A stretch of 64,000 nucleotides of DNA from an uncultured Lachnospiraceae bacterium (GCA_910585345.1 CAJUDS010000008.1:6016-70015); one strand, 5' to 3'; positions 39,975 through 48,701 are shown, numbered from the stretch's first letter. Translations and numbers: made by a program. Notes: a model not told the origin generated them from the letters alone.

Positions 39975-42326
39975 ATGAAAAGAGAAGACAACAGATATCA
40001 TATCCCGGCAGTGGCATTGCGGGGCATGACGATTCTGCCGGATATGATTATTCATTTTGATTTAAGCAGGAAAAAGTCTATTTTGGCAGTGGAGCAGGCT
40101 ATGGCTGCAGATCAGATGGTGCTTGTAGTTGCCCAGAAAGATCCGAATACGGAGGAGCCGGAGTGGGGAGACGTGTATGAGGCAGGTACAATAGCCAGTA
40201 TCCGACAGTTGACAAAGCTTCCCAATGATATTATAAGGGTCTTGGTGGAAGGTAAAAAACGTGCCAGGCTGCTTTCCTTTGCGCCGGAGGAAACGGAATA
40301 TCTGTTAGCGGAGATAGAAGAAATACCTCCTGCGGAAAGCCTGCCGGACAATGAGGCGGAAGCGGCGCTGCGGGAGGTGCGCTCTATTTTTGAGCGGTAT
40401 AGTCAGTGCTATCCGAAGGTGGGCAAAAACCTGATGCCGAGAGTGCAGGAGATCGGTAATCTTGAGTTTCTCATCGATGAGATTACCAATAATATTCCGC
40501 TGCAGTATGCGAATAAGCAGAAAATACTGGAAGAAACAGATTTGCGGGAACGGTTTTCCCTGTTGTGCCAGATTCTGCTGAATGAAGTGGAAGTCGCAAG
40601 AGTGCGGGCAGAGCTGACGGAAAAGATTCGTTCCAGAGTGGAAAAGAACCAGAAAGAATATCTGCTGCGGGAGCAGCTTCATTTTATCAGAGAAGAATTG
40701 GGCGAAGAAAATACGTTATCGGATGCGGAGCAGTTTCTGGAAGATTTAAAAAAATGCCGTGCGTCTAAAGAAGTGAAAGAAAAAATAAAAAAAGAAATTT
40801 CACGGTTTCGCAACATTTCAGCCAGCAGTTCGGAGAGCGCGGTGGAACGTGGGTATATCGAAACGCTGCTGGATTTGCCATGGGATAAAATGTCAAAAGA
40901 CAATACGGATATTACAAGGGCGGAAACCATTCTGGAGGAAGAACACTACGGACTGGAAAAGGTGAAGGAGCGCATTTTGGAATTTCTGGCGGTCAGAAGT
41001 CTGACAAGACGGGGAGACAGTCCAATTCTCTGCCTGGTGGGACCTCCCGGAACGGGCAAGACTTCCATTGCCAAAAGTGTGGCAAAAGCATTGAATAAAC
41101 AGTATATCCGTATTTGCCTGGGCGGAGTAAGGGATGAGGCGGAAATCAGAGGGCACAGGCGTACTTATGTAGGAGCCATGCCGGGGCGGATCGCCGCCGG
41201 TCTGCGGCAGGCAGGCGTCAAAAACCCGTTAATGCTATTGGATGAAATTGACAAAGTGGGTACGGATCAACGGGGAGATACGGCTTCTGCTCTGTTGGAA
41301 GTGCTGGATGGAGAACAGAACAGCAAATTCCGCGATCATTATGTGGAGATTCCGCTCGATTTATCGGAAGTGCTCTTTCTGGCAACAGCCAATTCGGTAT
41401 CTACGATTCCAAGGCCCTTACTGGACCGGATGGAAATCATTGAGGTGACGAGTTATACGGCGAATGAAAAATTCCATATTGCCAGAGAGCATCTGGTTGA
41501 TAAACAGTTGGAAAAAAACGGCTTATCCGAGGATCAGCTTGATATTACGGACAATGCGCTGCGTATGATGATCCAGCGTTATACAAGAGAAGCAGGCGTG
41601 CGTGATTTAGAGCGAAAGATCGGCCAGATCTGCAGAAAAGCGGCAAGAGAGATTCTGCAGACCGGAAAAGACAGGACGATTCGTGTGACAAGACAAAATC
41701 TGGAAAAATACCTGGGCAAAGAAAAATATGCCCAGGATAAGATCAATGAAAAGGATGAGGTGGGGATTGTCAGAGGCCTTGCGTGGACCAGCGTGGGCGG
41801 CGATACACTGGAAATCGAAGTGAACATCATGCCAGGCAAGGGAGAAATTGATTTGACCGGGCAGATGGGCGATGTGATGAAGGAATCAGCGATTACCGGC
41901 ATCAGTTTTATACGCTCGATTGCCAAGGAACACAAGATTCCGGCGGACGCCTTTAAAAAGAATGATTTCCATATTCATATTCCGGAAGGAGCAGTGCCAA
42001 AAGACGGACCGAGCGCAGGTATCTCTATGGCCACGGCAGTTTTTTCGGCATTGACAAAGAGACCGGTATATGCATCGGTGGCAATGACGGGAGAAATCAC
42101 ACTGCGGGGGCGGGTATTGCCGATTGGCGGATTAAAAGAAAAAATACTGGCGGCTAAAACCGCAGGTATTAAAAAAGTGATTGTTCCGGCAGAAAATGAA
42201 AAAGATATGGAAGAGATTTCCCGGGAGATTAAATCGGGCGTAGAGATCATTTACGTAAAACAAATGGAAGAAGTACTGCAGCATGCGCTTGGAAAGAAGC
42301 AGGCATCGGCGGCGTCTTCCGGCTGA
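39975..42326 (+). CDS. lon: ATP-dependent protease Lon
   Basis: A 783-residue AAA+ serine protease. The N-terminal substrate-binding domain (about 10-200, with ALRGMTILPDMIIHFD) is followed by a coiled-coil region, an AAA+ module with Walker A GPPGTGKTSIAK (about 358-369) and LLDEIDKVG, and the S16 protease domain. Catalytic Ser is in KDGPSAGISMA and catalytic Lys in IGGLKEKILAAKTAG. Length is normal. AAAGGAG lies eight bases before the ATG. Confidence 0.98.
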   Translation: MKREDNRYHIPAVALRGMTILPDMIIHFDLSRKKSILAVEQAMAADQMVLVVAQKDPNTEEPEWGDVYEAGTIASIRQLTKLPNDIIRVLVEGKKRARLLSFAPEETEYLLAEIEEIPPAESLPDNEAEAALREVRSIFERYSQCYPKVGKNLMPRVQEIGNLEFLIDEITNNIPLQYANKQKILEETDLRERFSLLCQILLNEVEVARVRAELTEKIRSRVEKNQKEYLLREQLHFIREELGEENTLSDAEQFLEDLKKCRASKEVKEKIKKEISRFRNISASSSESAVERGYIETLLDLPWDKMSKDNTDITRAETILEEEHYGLEKVKERILEFLAVRSLTRRGDSPILCLVGPPGTGKTSIAKSVAKALNKQYIRICLGGVRDEAEIRGHRRTYVGAMPGRIAAGLRQAGVKNPLMLLDEIDKVGTDQRGDTASALLEVLDGEQNSKFRDHYVEIPLDLSEVLFLATANSVSTIPRPLLDRMEIIEVTSYTANEKFHIAREHLVDKQLEKNGLSEDQLDITDNALRMMIQRYTREAGVRDLERKIGQICRKAAREILQTGKDRTIRVTRQNLEKYLGKEKYAQDKINEKDEVGIVRGLAWTSVGGDTLEIEVNIMPGKGEIDLTGQMGDVMKESAITGISFIRSIAKEHKIPADAFKKNDFHIHIPEGAVPKDGPSAGISMATAVFSALTKRPVYASVAMTGEITLRGRVLPIGGLKEKILAAKTAGIKKVIVPAENEKDMEEISREIKSGVEIIYVKQMEEVLQHALGKKQASAASSG

Positions 42327-42350
42327 GGCAGGGCGCGTGGAGGACAGAAA

Positions 42351-42962
42351 GTGGTTATTAAAAATGTAAGTCTTGAGACAGTGTGTGGAATTACGAGCAC
42401 GCTGCCGCAAAATACAAGGATAGAAGTGGCCTTTGCAGGAAAGAGCAACGTAGGGAAATCGTCGCTGATCAATGCGCTGATGAACCGCAAGGCATTGGCG
42501 CGTACAAGCGGACAGCCTGGTAAGACACAGACAATTAATTATTACAATATCAATAATGAAATGTATTTTGTCGATCTGCCAGGGTATGGTTATGCGAAGG
42601 TTCCGGAAAAAACGAAAGAACAGTGGGGAAAGATGATTGAGCGGTATCTGCAGAGATCAAAAATGCTCCGCGGCATTTTTTTACTGGTCGATATCCGCCA
42701 TGCCCCGTCTGCCAATGATAAGATGATGTATGACTGGATCCGCTGTCACAATGAAAATCCGGTTATCATTGCTACAAAGCTCGATAAAATAAAAAGAAGC
42801 CAGATACAGAAACAGGTAAAGGGGATCCGTGAGGGACTTGCGGTGCAGCCCGGTACAGAAATTATCCCGTTTTCCGCAGAGACAAAGCAGGGACGGGATG
42901 AGATTTATGCGCTGCTGGATCAGTATCTGGCATTGGAAGCACAAACGACAGAACTGCTCTGA
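42351..42962 (+). CDS. engB: Ribosome biogenesis GTPase YihA/YsxC/EngB
   Basis: A 203-residue essential GTPase for large-subunit maturation. G1 is AGKSNVGKSSLINAL (about 29-43), G2/switch I is TSGQPGKTQTINYY, G3 is VDLPGYGYAK, G4 is ATKLDKI and G5 is FSAETKQG. The start is a GTG at 42351 with GGAGGACAGAAA upstream. It is 24 bp after lon, keeping the conserved lon-engB neighbourhood. Confidence 0.96.
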   Translation: MVIKNVSLETVCGITSTLPQNTRIEVAFAGKSNVGKSSLINALMNRKALARTSGQPGKTQTINYYNINNEMYFVDLPGYGYAKVPEKTKEQWGKMIERYLQRSKMLRGIFLLVDIRHAPSANDKMMYDWIRCHNENPVIIATKLDKIKRSQIQKQVKGIREGLAVQPGTEIIPFSAETKQGRDEIYALLDQYLALEAQTTELL

Positions 42963-43000
42963 TACGGGGATGCAGTTGTTTCCGGAAAGGAGAAAATCTG

Positions 43001-44164
43001 GTGAAACAGCCTTTGAAACGATATTGCAAGGTATTTCTGAATCTGTTCGTGGGACTCTCCGCTCTTTTGCTGTGTATTTTTGTAGTTCCCAGAATTGTGG
43101 TGTTTTTTCTCCCATTTATTATTGGCTGGATTATTGCATCGATAGCCAATCCTTTGGTGCGGTTTTTCGAAGAAAAATTCAGTATCAGACGGAAGGCTGG
43201 ATCGGCTTTTGTAATTATCGCTGTGATCGCGCTTGTTATTCTGGCGGGTTATCTGCTGGTATCTAAGCTGGTCAGTGCGGGGATCGGTTTCGTGATGATG
43301 CTGCCGCAGATTTGGGGGAATCTGGAAGAGGATTTCAGGGAAATCGGACAGAATCTGAGCATTTTGTATGATGGACTTCCGGTGGATGTAAAAGAAAGCA
43401 TTGTGAAGATTGGGCAGGAAACGGAAGGGTATATCGGAAAGCTGGTGAGCAGTTTTGGTACGCCTACGGTCAACGCGGTAGGTAATTTTGCCAAAAATAT
43501 TCCAGGTATGCTGATTAACATCATTATGTGTATTTTATCCTCCTATTTCTTTGTGGCTGAAAAAGAGGCGATCGGTCAGTTTTGGCAGAGGTGTATTCCC
43601 AGGCGGATACGGGACAAATGGCATATCGTCTTTGACAGTTTGAAAAATGCGGTAGGCGGTTATTTTAAAGCGCAGTTAAAAATCGAGGTCTGGATGTTTC
43701 TGCTGCTTCTGGTGGGATTTCTGCTGCTGCGGGTTCCGTATGCGCCTTTGATTGCCTTTCTCACTGCCGTATTGGATTTACTTCCTTTTTTCGGAACGGG
43801 TGCGGTGATGGTTCCCTGGGCGGTTATCAAATTTCTGAGCGGTGATTATGAGATTGCCATTTGGCTGCTTGTTATCTGGGGCGTGGGACAGCTCGTGCGG
43901 CAGGTGATACAACCGAAGATTGTAGGAGACTCTGTGGGGATCGCACCGCTGCCGACATTGTTTCTGATGTTTGCAGGCTATAAATGCACAGGCGTGGGCG
44001 GTATGATTCTGGCTATTCCGCTTGGTATTATCGTGATTAATATGAACCAGGCCGGTATTTTTGATTCGGTTAAGATGAGTCTGCGGATTCTTGCGGCCGG
44101 CCTGAATCGTTTCCGCCGGTTTGACGAGGAAGATAAGGAAGTGCTGAAAGAAGATGAATTGTGA
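43001..44164 (+). CDS. AI-2E family transporter, YtvI-like sporulation membrane protein
   Basis: A 387-residue membrane protein with about seven to eight helices. The PF01594 pattern is seen: an N-terminal pair of helices followed by IANPLVRFFEEK, an amphipathic segment (about 95-150), and the C-terminal block FLTAVLDLLPFFGTGAVMVPWA and IQPKIVGDSVGIAPLPTLFLMFAG. In sporulating Firmicutes this subgroup is often called YtvI. Transport of autoinducer 2 is not implied. AAAGGAGAAAATCTG precedes the ATG. Its end overlaps truA by 11 bases. Confidence 0.85.
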   Translation: MKQPLKRYCKVFLNLFVGLSALLLCIFVVPRIVVFFLPFIIGWIIASIANPLVRFFEEKFSIRRKAGSAFVIIAVIALVILAGYLLVSKLVSAGIGFVMMLPQIWGNLEEDFREIGQNLSILYDGLPVDVKESIVKIGQETEGYIGKLVSSFGTPTVNAVGNFAKNIPGMLINIIMCILSSYFFVAEKEAIGQFWQRCIPRRIRDKWHIVFDSLKNAVGGYFKAQLKIEVWMFLLLLVGFLLLRVPYAPLIAFLTAVLDLLPFFGTGAVMVPWAVIKFLSGDYEIAIWLLVIWGVGQLVRQVIQPKIVGDSVGIAPLPTLFLMFAGYKCTGVGGMILAIPLGIIVINMNQAGIFDSVKMSLRILAAGLNRFRRFDEEDKEVLKEDEL

Positions 44165-44942
44165 CAGAGTGCGTAATTTTAAAATCGTACTGCAATATGA
44201 AGGCACGCGCTATCAGGGGTGGCAGAAGCAGGAGAATACGGAAAATACCATCCAGGGCAGACTGGAATCCCTGCTTACGAAAATGACAGGTGTAAAAACG
44301 CAGGTGCATGGTTCCGGCAGGACGGATGCAGGCGTGCACGCAAAGGCGCAAACAGCTCATTTTCATGCGCAGACGGCCATGTCCTGTGAAGAAATACGGA
44401 TTTATATGAATACGTATCTGCCGGAGGATATAGCCATACAATCAGTGGAGGAGGTTCCGGCGCGGTTTCACAGCAGGCTGAACGCAGTTGGCAAGACGTA
44501 TGTATACCGCGTATGGAATACGGATATTCCTCCTGTATTTGAGAGAAAATATGTGTATGTGCTTCCGGAAGCGCTGGATGAGGCGGCTATGCGGCAGGCG
44601 GCCGGATATCTGGTAGGCAGGCATGATTTCAGAGCCTTTACGTCCGCTAAAAAGAGCAGGAAATCCACGGTGCGGACAATAGAGACGATAACGATTGAAA
44701 GAGTAGGCAGTGAGATTCGCTTTACCTATAGCGGGGATGGTTTTTTGTATCATATGGTCAGAATACTGACCGGGACGCTGCTGGAGACAGGGACAGGAAA
44801 GAGAAGGCCGGAAGAGATCAAAACACTCATGGCCGGAGGACTAAGGGAAAATGCAGGAGTCCTGGTACCTGCAAAGGGACTGACCCTTGTGGAAGTCAGG
44901 TACAATGACAGGAGTTTTTATGAGGATAAAGGAAAATGGTAA
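44154..44942 (+). CDS. truA: tRNA pseudouridine(38-40) synthase TruA
   Basis: A 262-residue enzyme modifying U38-U40 of tRNA anticodon arms. The catalytic Asp is in GSGRTDAGVHAKAQ (about residue 60). FKIVLQYEGTRYQGWQKQ marks the N-terminus. FLYHMVRILTGTLLETGTGKR is the conserved C-terminal block. It starts within the previous gene (11-base overlap) after AAAGAAG, and its own end overlaps the VanZ-like gene by 23 bases, so the three are probably one transcript. Confidence 0.96.
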   Translation: MNCDRVRNFKIVLQYEGTRYQGWQKQENTENTIQGRLESLLTKMTGVKTQVHGSGRTDAGVHAKAQTAHFHAQTAMSCEEIRIYMNTYLPEDIAIQSVEEVPARFHSRLNAVGKTYVYRVWNTDIPPVFERKYVYVLPEALDEAAMRQAAGYLVGRHDFRAFTSAKKSRKSTVRTIETITIERVGSEIRFTYSGDGFLYHMVRILTGTLLETGTGKRRPEEIKTLMAGGLRENAGVLVPAKGLTLVEVRYNDRSFYEDKGKW

Positions 44943-45381
44943 ATGGAAGTGGGTATTTTTCCTGTATGTGTTGATTATCATCAGATTGATCGTGTTCAAA
45001 TATCCATACAGTGAGCTGCGTGACATTATGTCACACTGGCAGAAAGATGTTGTCTGGGAAGGGCTGAGCAGCGCCAATTTTACATTGTTTAAGACAATCC
45101 GTATGTATATCCGGTATTATGACAGACTCAACAGTTTTGAAAACCTGTTTGGGAATATACTGGTATTCATTCCCTATGGCATGTTATACCCCCTGGCATT
45201 TCCGAAAAAGAAAGATTATTTTATTTTTCTGCCATCAGTGTTTTTGTTTGTGACAAGTATAGAACTGTTTCAACTGTTGAGCGCGTTTGGCGCCTTTGAT
45301 GTGGACGACATTCTTCTCAACTGCATGGGCGCTTTGATTGGATTTATTTTTATGATTGCAGTCCCCAAAATAAAGTGGTAA
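44920..45381 (+). CDS. VanZ-like family membrane protein
   Basis: A 153-residue membrane protein with four helices and the VanZ pattern: FENLFGNILVFIPYGMLYPLAF, then FLFVTSIELFQLLSAFGAFDVDDILLNCMGALIGF. VanZ in glycopeptide-resistance elements gives low-level teicoplanin resistance, but most chromosomal members have no known role. The ATG at 44920 follows GGAG within the end of truA; an earlier in-frame start at 44887 is inferior. No other van gene is present. Confidence 0.88.
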   Translation: MRIKENGKWKWVFFLYVLIIIRLIVFKYPYSELRDIMSHWQKDVVWEGLSSANFTLFKTIRMYIRYYDRLNSFENLFGNILVFIPYGMLYPLAFPKKKDYFIFLPSVFLFVTSIELFQLLSAFGAFDVDDILLNCMGALIGFIFMIAVPKIKW

Positions 45382-45475
45382 AATACACGTAAGCATTGAG
45401 CAGTGCGGAAGTGGACGGAAACAGACCGGCTGCCTGCAGACGGGTCTGTTTGCGGACAGTTCCATACGGCGAAAG

Positions 45476-45650
45476 CCGTGAAAGAGAAAGCCCGAAGGGA
45501 TTTCGAATTCAGCACTGCGAAAAGGAGAAAGAAGGCAGGCTGTGAAAGAGAAAGCCCGAAGGGATTTCGAGTTCGGCACTGCGAAAAGGAGAAAGAAGGC
45601 AGGCCGTGAAAGAGAAAGCCCGAAGGGATTTCGAGTTTGGCACTGCGAAA
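45476..45650. repeat. Three tandem copies of a 64-bp repeat
   Basis: Units begin at GTG positions 45478, 45542 and 45606. The first two are complete and nearly identical (GTGAAAGAGAAAGCCCGAAG, GGATTTCGA.TTC.GCACTGCG, AAAAGGAGAAAGAAGGCAGG). The third diverges after CACTGCGAAA. Because 64 is not a multiple of three, no frame stays open with the same peptide, arguing against coding. Each unit holds GCCCGAA...TTCGGC, a possible hairpin. The units are contiguous, so this is not a CRISPR array. Confidence 0.9.
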
Positions 45651-45669
45651 GCCCGGAAAGGAGCATTGT

Positions 45670-46011
45670 ATGCGGATCGGTTCCATATATCCTACGTTTG
45701 TTTATAATACCAATTATGTCAGCGCAAGAAGTCTGGGAAGAGTCCATAAGATTCCGGACGATGTGCTGCAGAGTAAAACGGATTATACGGATTCATCTCA
45801 TAACACAAATCCGCTCAGGCCGGGAACGAGCCGGGATTTTGCGGGAATCTTTGCTTCCCAGATGGCATTGGGCAGGATGCGGGCGGCGAGGGTTATGAGG
45901 CAGCCTGCGACAGAGGCGGGCGGGCAGCAGCCGGCAAAATCAGAGAGACGGCAGCCGGGATGGGAAAACGGCTTTGACGTGATAGATAATATGTCAGTTT
46001 TGGAGGCATGA
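45670..46011 (+). CDS. Small protein of unknown function
   Basis: I do not recognise this 113-residue protein. It is polar, lacks membrane segments and Cys, and is Arg/Ser/Asn-rich. The first part, MRIGSIYPTFVYNTNYVSARSL, looks ordered, while residues about 75-100 (Pro/Gln/Ala-rich) look disordered. The ATG at 45670 is chosen because AAGGAG lies seven bases upstream, immediately after the 64-bp repeats. Its stop is six bases upstream of the next small gene's start, so the two are probably translated together. Confidence 0.6.
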   Translation: MRIGSIYPTFVYNTNYVSARSLGRVHKIPDDVLQSKTDYTDSSHNTNPLRPGTSRDFAGIFASQMALGRMRAARVMRQPATEAGGQQPAKSERRQPGWENGFDVIDNMSVLEA

Positions 46012-46016
46012 TAGCA

Positions 46017-46358
46017 GTGGCGAGGTATACGGGAATGAGAGGAAGCCGCAATTCCAATCAAATTTCAAACAGCGTGCGGGGAGCGGAATCCACGGAGCTG
46101 ACAAGTGTAAGAGTGAACAATGAGGTAGCGTTCTGCAAGGTCTATAATTTGAAACAGAAAGAAGAGATTGAAAAGCTCCTTCTGAAAAACAGAATTTCTT
46201 ATTTTGTGAAATGGCAGGAGCAGAAGTTTTTTAAAAGAATGTTTGATGCGGAAACAAAGGAAAAAATCATATTTATTATTTGCATTCACGATACGGCGAT
46301 CGAGCGTGCCAAAGAGCTGGTAGGAGAGATGCCGGATGTGAAAATACTGGTGCCTTAA
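46017..46358 (+). CDS. Small protein of unknown function
   Basis: A 113-residue soluble protein, unrecognised. The first 35 residues are Arg/Asn/Ser-rich. The rest has alternating strand/helix character: EVAFCKVYNLKQKEEIEKLL, ISYFVKWQEQKFF, KIIFIICIHDTAIERAKELV, a ferredoxin-like beta-alpha-beta pattern, as in DUF2007 or ACT-like proteins. The start is a GTG at 46017, ten bases after GGAGG. The ATG at 46008 is too close to that site. It ends one base-pair step before a strong terminator. Confidence 0.6.
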   Translation: MARYTGMRGSRNSNQISNSVRGAESTELTSVRVNNEVAFCKVYNLKQKEEIEKLLLKNRISYFVKWQEQKFFKRMFDAETKEKIIFIICIHDTAIERAKELVGEMPDVKILVP

Positions 46359-46400
46359 GCATCTGTAACCGGAGAACTGCTCCGCTACAGATGCTTTTTT
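46356..46400 (+). terminator. Terminator after the small-gene pair
   Basis: AAGCATCTGTA pairs with TACAGATGCTT and is followed by TTTTT. The stem starts at the stop codon of the small gene. It separates the + strand genes from the convergent - strand cassette. Confidence 0.93.
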
Positions 46401-46412
46401 ACCTGATAGGTT

Positions 46413-46994
46413 CTAATCCGTAATTTGTTCCATATCCGCGGGATTGATTTTAATTTTCACGTCTGTAATATAGAGAACATCATAATTGGAAATTTTCTTC
46501 TGCCGAAATTCGGAAAGAAACTGATCTTTGGTTTCCATGAACAGGGTAAAGCTGTCGCCAATATAATTGGGATACAGTTCCAGATACCCCTGTGCGGACG
46601 CCTGCGGATTCTCCGTTGTAAATTCGGCTGCTGCTTCCGGACTCATTTCCATGGTCTCCTGTGTTTCATATTTGTGGAATAACAGGACAGGTTCAACGGT
46701 TTCTTTGTTGTATGTGACGATATAGCGGACTGTGCCGGAAGGCACACGGTTATCTGTCTGTATTTTGCTGCCGGGAGGATTGTTTTCCCAGTAAAAAGGA
46801 GCCAGAACCAAAGCGCCTTTTTTCGCGTCATACGTGAAATCCAGTGTTTTTGTAATTAAATTTTCGGCTCCAAGCTGCTTTTTGCCGACATATGTAAAGG
46901 ATGAAGATTCGGCCAGCGCTACACCGGTACCGATGCCTCCAAGCAGGACGCCTGTGAGAAAGATACCTGCCAGAATTTTTTGTACTCTACTCAT
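46413..46994 (-). CDS. Exported protein of unknown function (PadR cassette)
   Basis: A 193-residue protein with a signal sequence (MSRVQKILAGIFLTGVLLGGIGTGVALAE) ending in the likely signal peptidase site ALA-E near residue 29. The mature part is beta-rich with no Cys and no recognisable catalytic motif. It occupies the place where PadR/DUF1700 cassettes usually carry a DUF4097-type adhesin-like beta protein, but I do not see the DUF4097 repeat pattern. It overlaps the DUF1700 gene by eight bases, so it is translated from the same message. Confidence 0.65.
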   Translation of the reverse strand: MSRVQKILAGIFLTGVLLGGIGTGVALAESSSFTYVGKKQLGAENLITKTLDFTYDAKKGALVLAPFYWENNPPGSKIQTDNRVPSGTVRYIVTYNKETVEPVLLFHKYETQETMEMSPEAAAEFTTENPQASAQGYLELYPNYIGDSFTLFMETKDQFLSEFRQKKISNYDVLYITDVKIKINPADMEQITD

Positions 46995-47799
46995 ATTGTC
47001 CCCCTTCTATTTCGAGATATTGCATTTTTTGTTCCGGTTTGTGTCTGTGTCTGTTTTTTCGCACGAATGTGACGCTCAGTCCTGCGGCGGAGAACATACA
47101 GAGTACCGTTCCCAGACAGCCGATCATAATACCGTTCATAGGATACTGTTGTATTGTTAATATCATCAAAATACCGAAAAGAAACAGACTCAAAAGTCCC
47201 AGGCAGACAAAAAGCGCCGCCAGCCCGGTCCATACGGTATTCCAGACAAATCTGACACTCCAGCGGGCCAGCCGCAGGCAGAGCAGGGCAGCCCGTAAAA
47301 GCGCCTTTTTTATCCAGCGCAGTAAAGAGAGAAAACTGCGGCAGGATTTTTTCAGAAACAGGGCGGGAAAAGATGTTGGCGGCTGTGCGCCGTCTGTCCG
47401 CGCCGGAGAGGATGGTTTTACGGATCGGCACCCGGGAAGAGCGGAAATTCTGGAAAGCATGCTTTTCCAGTGTCTTATCGCATTTGCGGCAGCTTCCCGG
47501 CATTGCCTTACTTTCTGGTGCAGCAGTTCTTTTCCGGATTTCTTTTTTCTGCCGACGATACGTTTTTTTTCGGCAGGCGCTTTTTGGGCATAGTCTGCAC
47601 GGACATGATAGGCGTTTAGAATATCGGCTGTCAGTTCAGACAGGCTGCCAAAGTCGCGGATGGCTTCAGCCTCGGACAGACCGCTTTGTACCCGCAGATC
47701 AATATGCTGCTCATATTCACTGATAATATCTTTTAGCTCATCCTCCTGGAGAACGGAAAGCATTTGTTCCAGCTTTTTGAGAAAAGTATTTTTATCCAT
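46987..47799 (-). CDS. DUF1700/HAAS domain membrane protein
   Basis: A 270-residue protein. The N-terminal helical HAAS domain (about 1-65) shows FLKKLEQMLSVLQEDELKDIISEYEQHI and GLSEAEAIRDFGS. A basic cytoplasmic linker follows (about 75-185). Two hydrophobic helices come near the C-terminus (about 190-215 and 222-245). Such proteins are commonly encoded right after a PadR regulator and are thought to relay envelope signals; their mechanism is not established. It overlaps padR by eight bases. Confidence 0.82.
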   Translation of the reverse strand: MDKNTFLKKLEQMLSVLQEDELKDIISEYEQHIDLRVQSGLSEAEAIRDFGSLSELTADILNAYHVRADYAQKAPAEKKRIVGRKKKSGKELLHQKVRQCREAAANAIRHWKSMLSRISALPGCRSVKPSSPARTDGAQPPTSFPALFLKKSCRSFLSLLRWIKKALLRAALLCLRLARWSVRFVWNTVWTGLAALFVCLGLLSLFLFGILMILTIQQYPMNGIMIGCLGTVLCMFSAAGLSVTFVRKNRHRHKPEQKMQYLEIEGGQYE

Positions 47800-48112
47800 G
47801 TCGTGTCTCCTTTAGAAATCGTTCCATATTTTTTGAGAGTGCGTTCCATTCTTCTTCCAGACAGTCCCGGTATAATACACCGGCGGCAGTCAGATGGTAA
47901 TACTTCCGGGGCGGGCCTTCGGTAGACTCCCGCAGATAAGTTTCGAAATAGTGCTCATTGGTCAGCCGTTTCAGCAGCGGGTAGATGGTCCCCTCATTTA
48001 CATCCACTACTTTTGAGACTTCCTGTACCAATTCATATCCATACATATCTTTCTGCCGGACTGATTCCAGGACAATGAGTTCCAGAATCCCTTTTTTTAA
48101 TTGTGGGTTCAT
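47792..48112 (-). CDS. PadR-family transcriptional regulator
   Basis: A 106-residue winged-helix repressor: LKKGILELIVLESVRQKDMYGYELVQEVSKVV is the DNA-binding region, NEGTIYPLLKRLTNEHYFETYL the recognition helix and wing, and PPRKYYHLTAAG the conserved core, followed by a short dimerisation helix. It is the first gene of the three-gene cassette and is likely autoregulatory. The promoter region upstream is AT-rich with repeated TAGTAT/ATACTA motifs. Confidence 0.93.
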   Translation of the reverse strand: MNPQLKKGILELIVLESVRQKDMYGYELVQEVSKVVDVNEGTIYPLLKRLTNEHYFETYLRESTEGPPRKYYHLTAAGVLYRDCLEEEWNALSKNMERFLKETRHG

Positions 48113-48168
48113 GTATTTACCTGCCTTTGTCAGTATGCGGTGCCTGGGTTATATAACCATAATACTAT

Positions 48169-48195
48169 ATTATACATACTACTATGCAATGTCAA
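48169..48195 (-). promoter_or_regulatory. Promoter of the padR cassette
   Basis: Reading the - strand, TTGACA (48195-48190) and TATAAT (48174-48169) are both perfect but separated by only 15 bp. The surrounding TAGTAT/ATACTA elements could be PadR binding sites overlapping the promoter. The short spacer suggests low basal activity. Confidence 0.55.
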
Positions 48196-48251
48196 GTACT
48201 AAAAATGATAGGAACCGACTTTAGGCAGGAAAACGCGAAAAGAAAATAGGA

Positions 48252-48303
48252 TTGACAAATTTAATTTTTGTAATATAATGAACATATGAACAATTATTCA
48301 TAT
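48252..48303 (+). promoter_or_regulatory. Metal-responsive promoter with ArsR/SmtB operator
   Basis: TTGACA (48252-48257) and TATAAT (48274-48279) are separated by 16 bp. Directly downstream, at 48284-48303, is the 20-bp imperfect palindrome ATATGAACAATTATTCATAT, which closely matches the operator type known for SmtB, ZiaR and CadC repressors (TGAACA..TATTCA). It covers the expected transcription start, so the repressor encoded next would block initiation until metal binds. Confidence 0.88.
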
Positions 48304-48335
48304 GAACAGACAGCATTGGGAGGGAGGAAACAGTA

Positions 48336-48701
48336 TTGAGGGAAGAGGATGTGACAATCGAGCGGTGCGAATGTATGCATGTACATGAAGAGCTGAAAAA
48401 CCGGGTTGCCAGGCGGATACCGGAAGAAGAAAAGCTAAGTGATCTGGCGGCTTTTTTCAAAGTGTTTGGGGATGTGACGAGAATACGTATTTTGTATGCA
48501 CTGCTCTGTTCGGAAATGTGTGTCTGTGACCTGGCGCAGGTATTGGATATGACGCAGTCCGCTATTTCCCACCAGCTCAGGTTATTGAAACAGATGGCTT
48601 TGGTGAAAAACAGGCGGGAGGGCAAGACAGTATTTTATTCCCTGTCAGACGGACATATCACGACGATTCTGAGTCAGGGAATGGAGCATATAGAAGAGTA
48701 A
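48336..48701 (+). CDS. ArsR/SmtB-family metal-sensing repressor
   Basis: A 121-residue winged-helix repressor. The N-terminal extension has CECMHVHEE (Cys at about 11 and 13, two His). The DNA-binding core has ILYALLCSEMCVCDLAQVLDMTQSAISHQLRLLK, where the CVC motif gives the thiolate metal site of CadC/ArsR-like sensors. A C-terminal helix with DGHITTILSQGMEHIEE resembles the alpha-5 zinc site. Cd/Pb/Zn sensing is therefore likely. The start appears to be TTG at 48336, placed eight bases after GGGAGG; GTG at 48351 is an alternative. Confidence 0.9.
   Translation: MREEDVTIERCECMHVHEELKNRVARRIPEEEKLSDLAAFFKVFGDVTRIRILYALLCSEMCVCDLAQVLDMTQSAISHQLRLLKQMALVKNRREGKTVFYSLSDGHITTILSQGMEHIEE

Noticed and set aside
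44920..45381. Vancomycin-resistance locus
   Set aside because: Only a VanZ-like protein is present, with no vanH, vanA/B, vanX or vanRS. Chromosomal VanZ homologues are common and not evidence of resistance.
45476..45650. CRISPR array
   Set aside because: The repeats are head-to-tail without unique spacers, and no cas gene is nearby.
45403..45898. Open frames running through the 64-bp tandem repeats
   Set aside because: The repeat length is not a multiple of three, so each repeat is read in a different frame. The peptides are Lys/Arg/Glu-rich artefacts.
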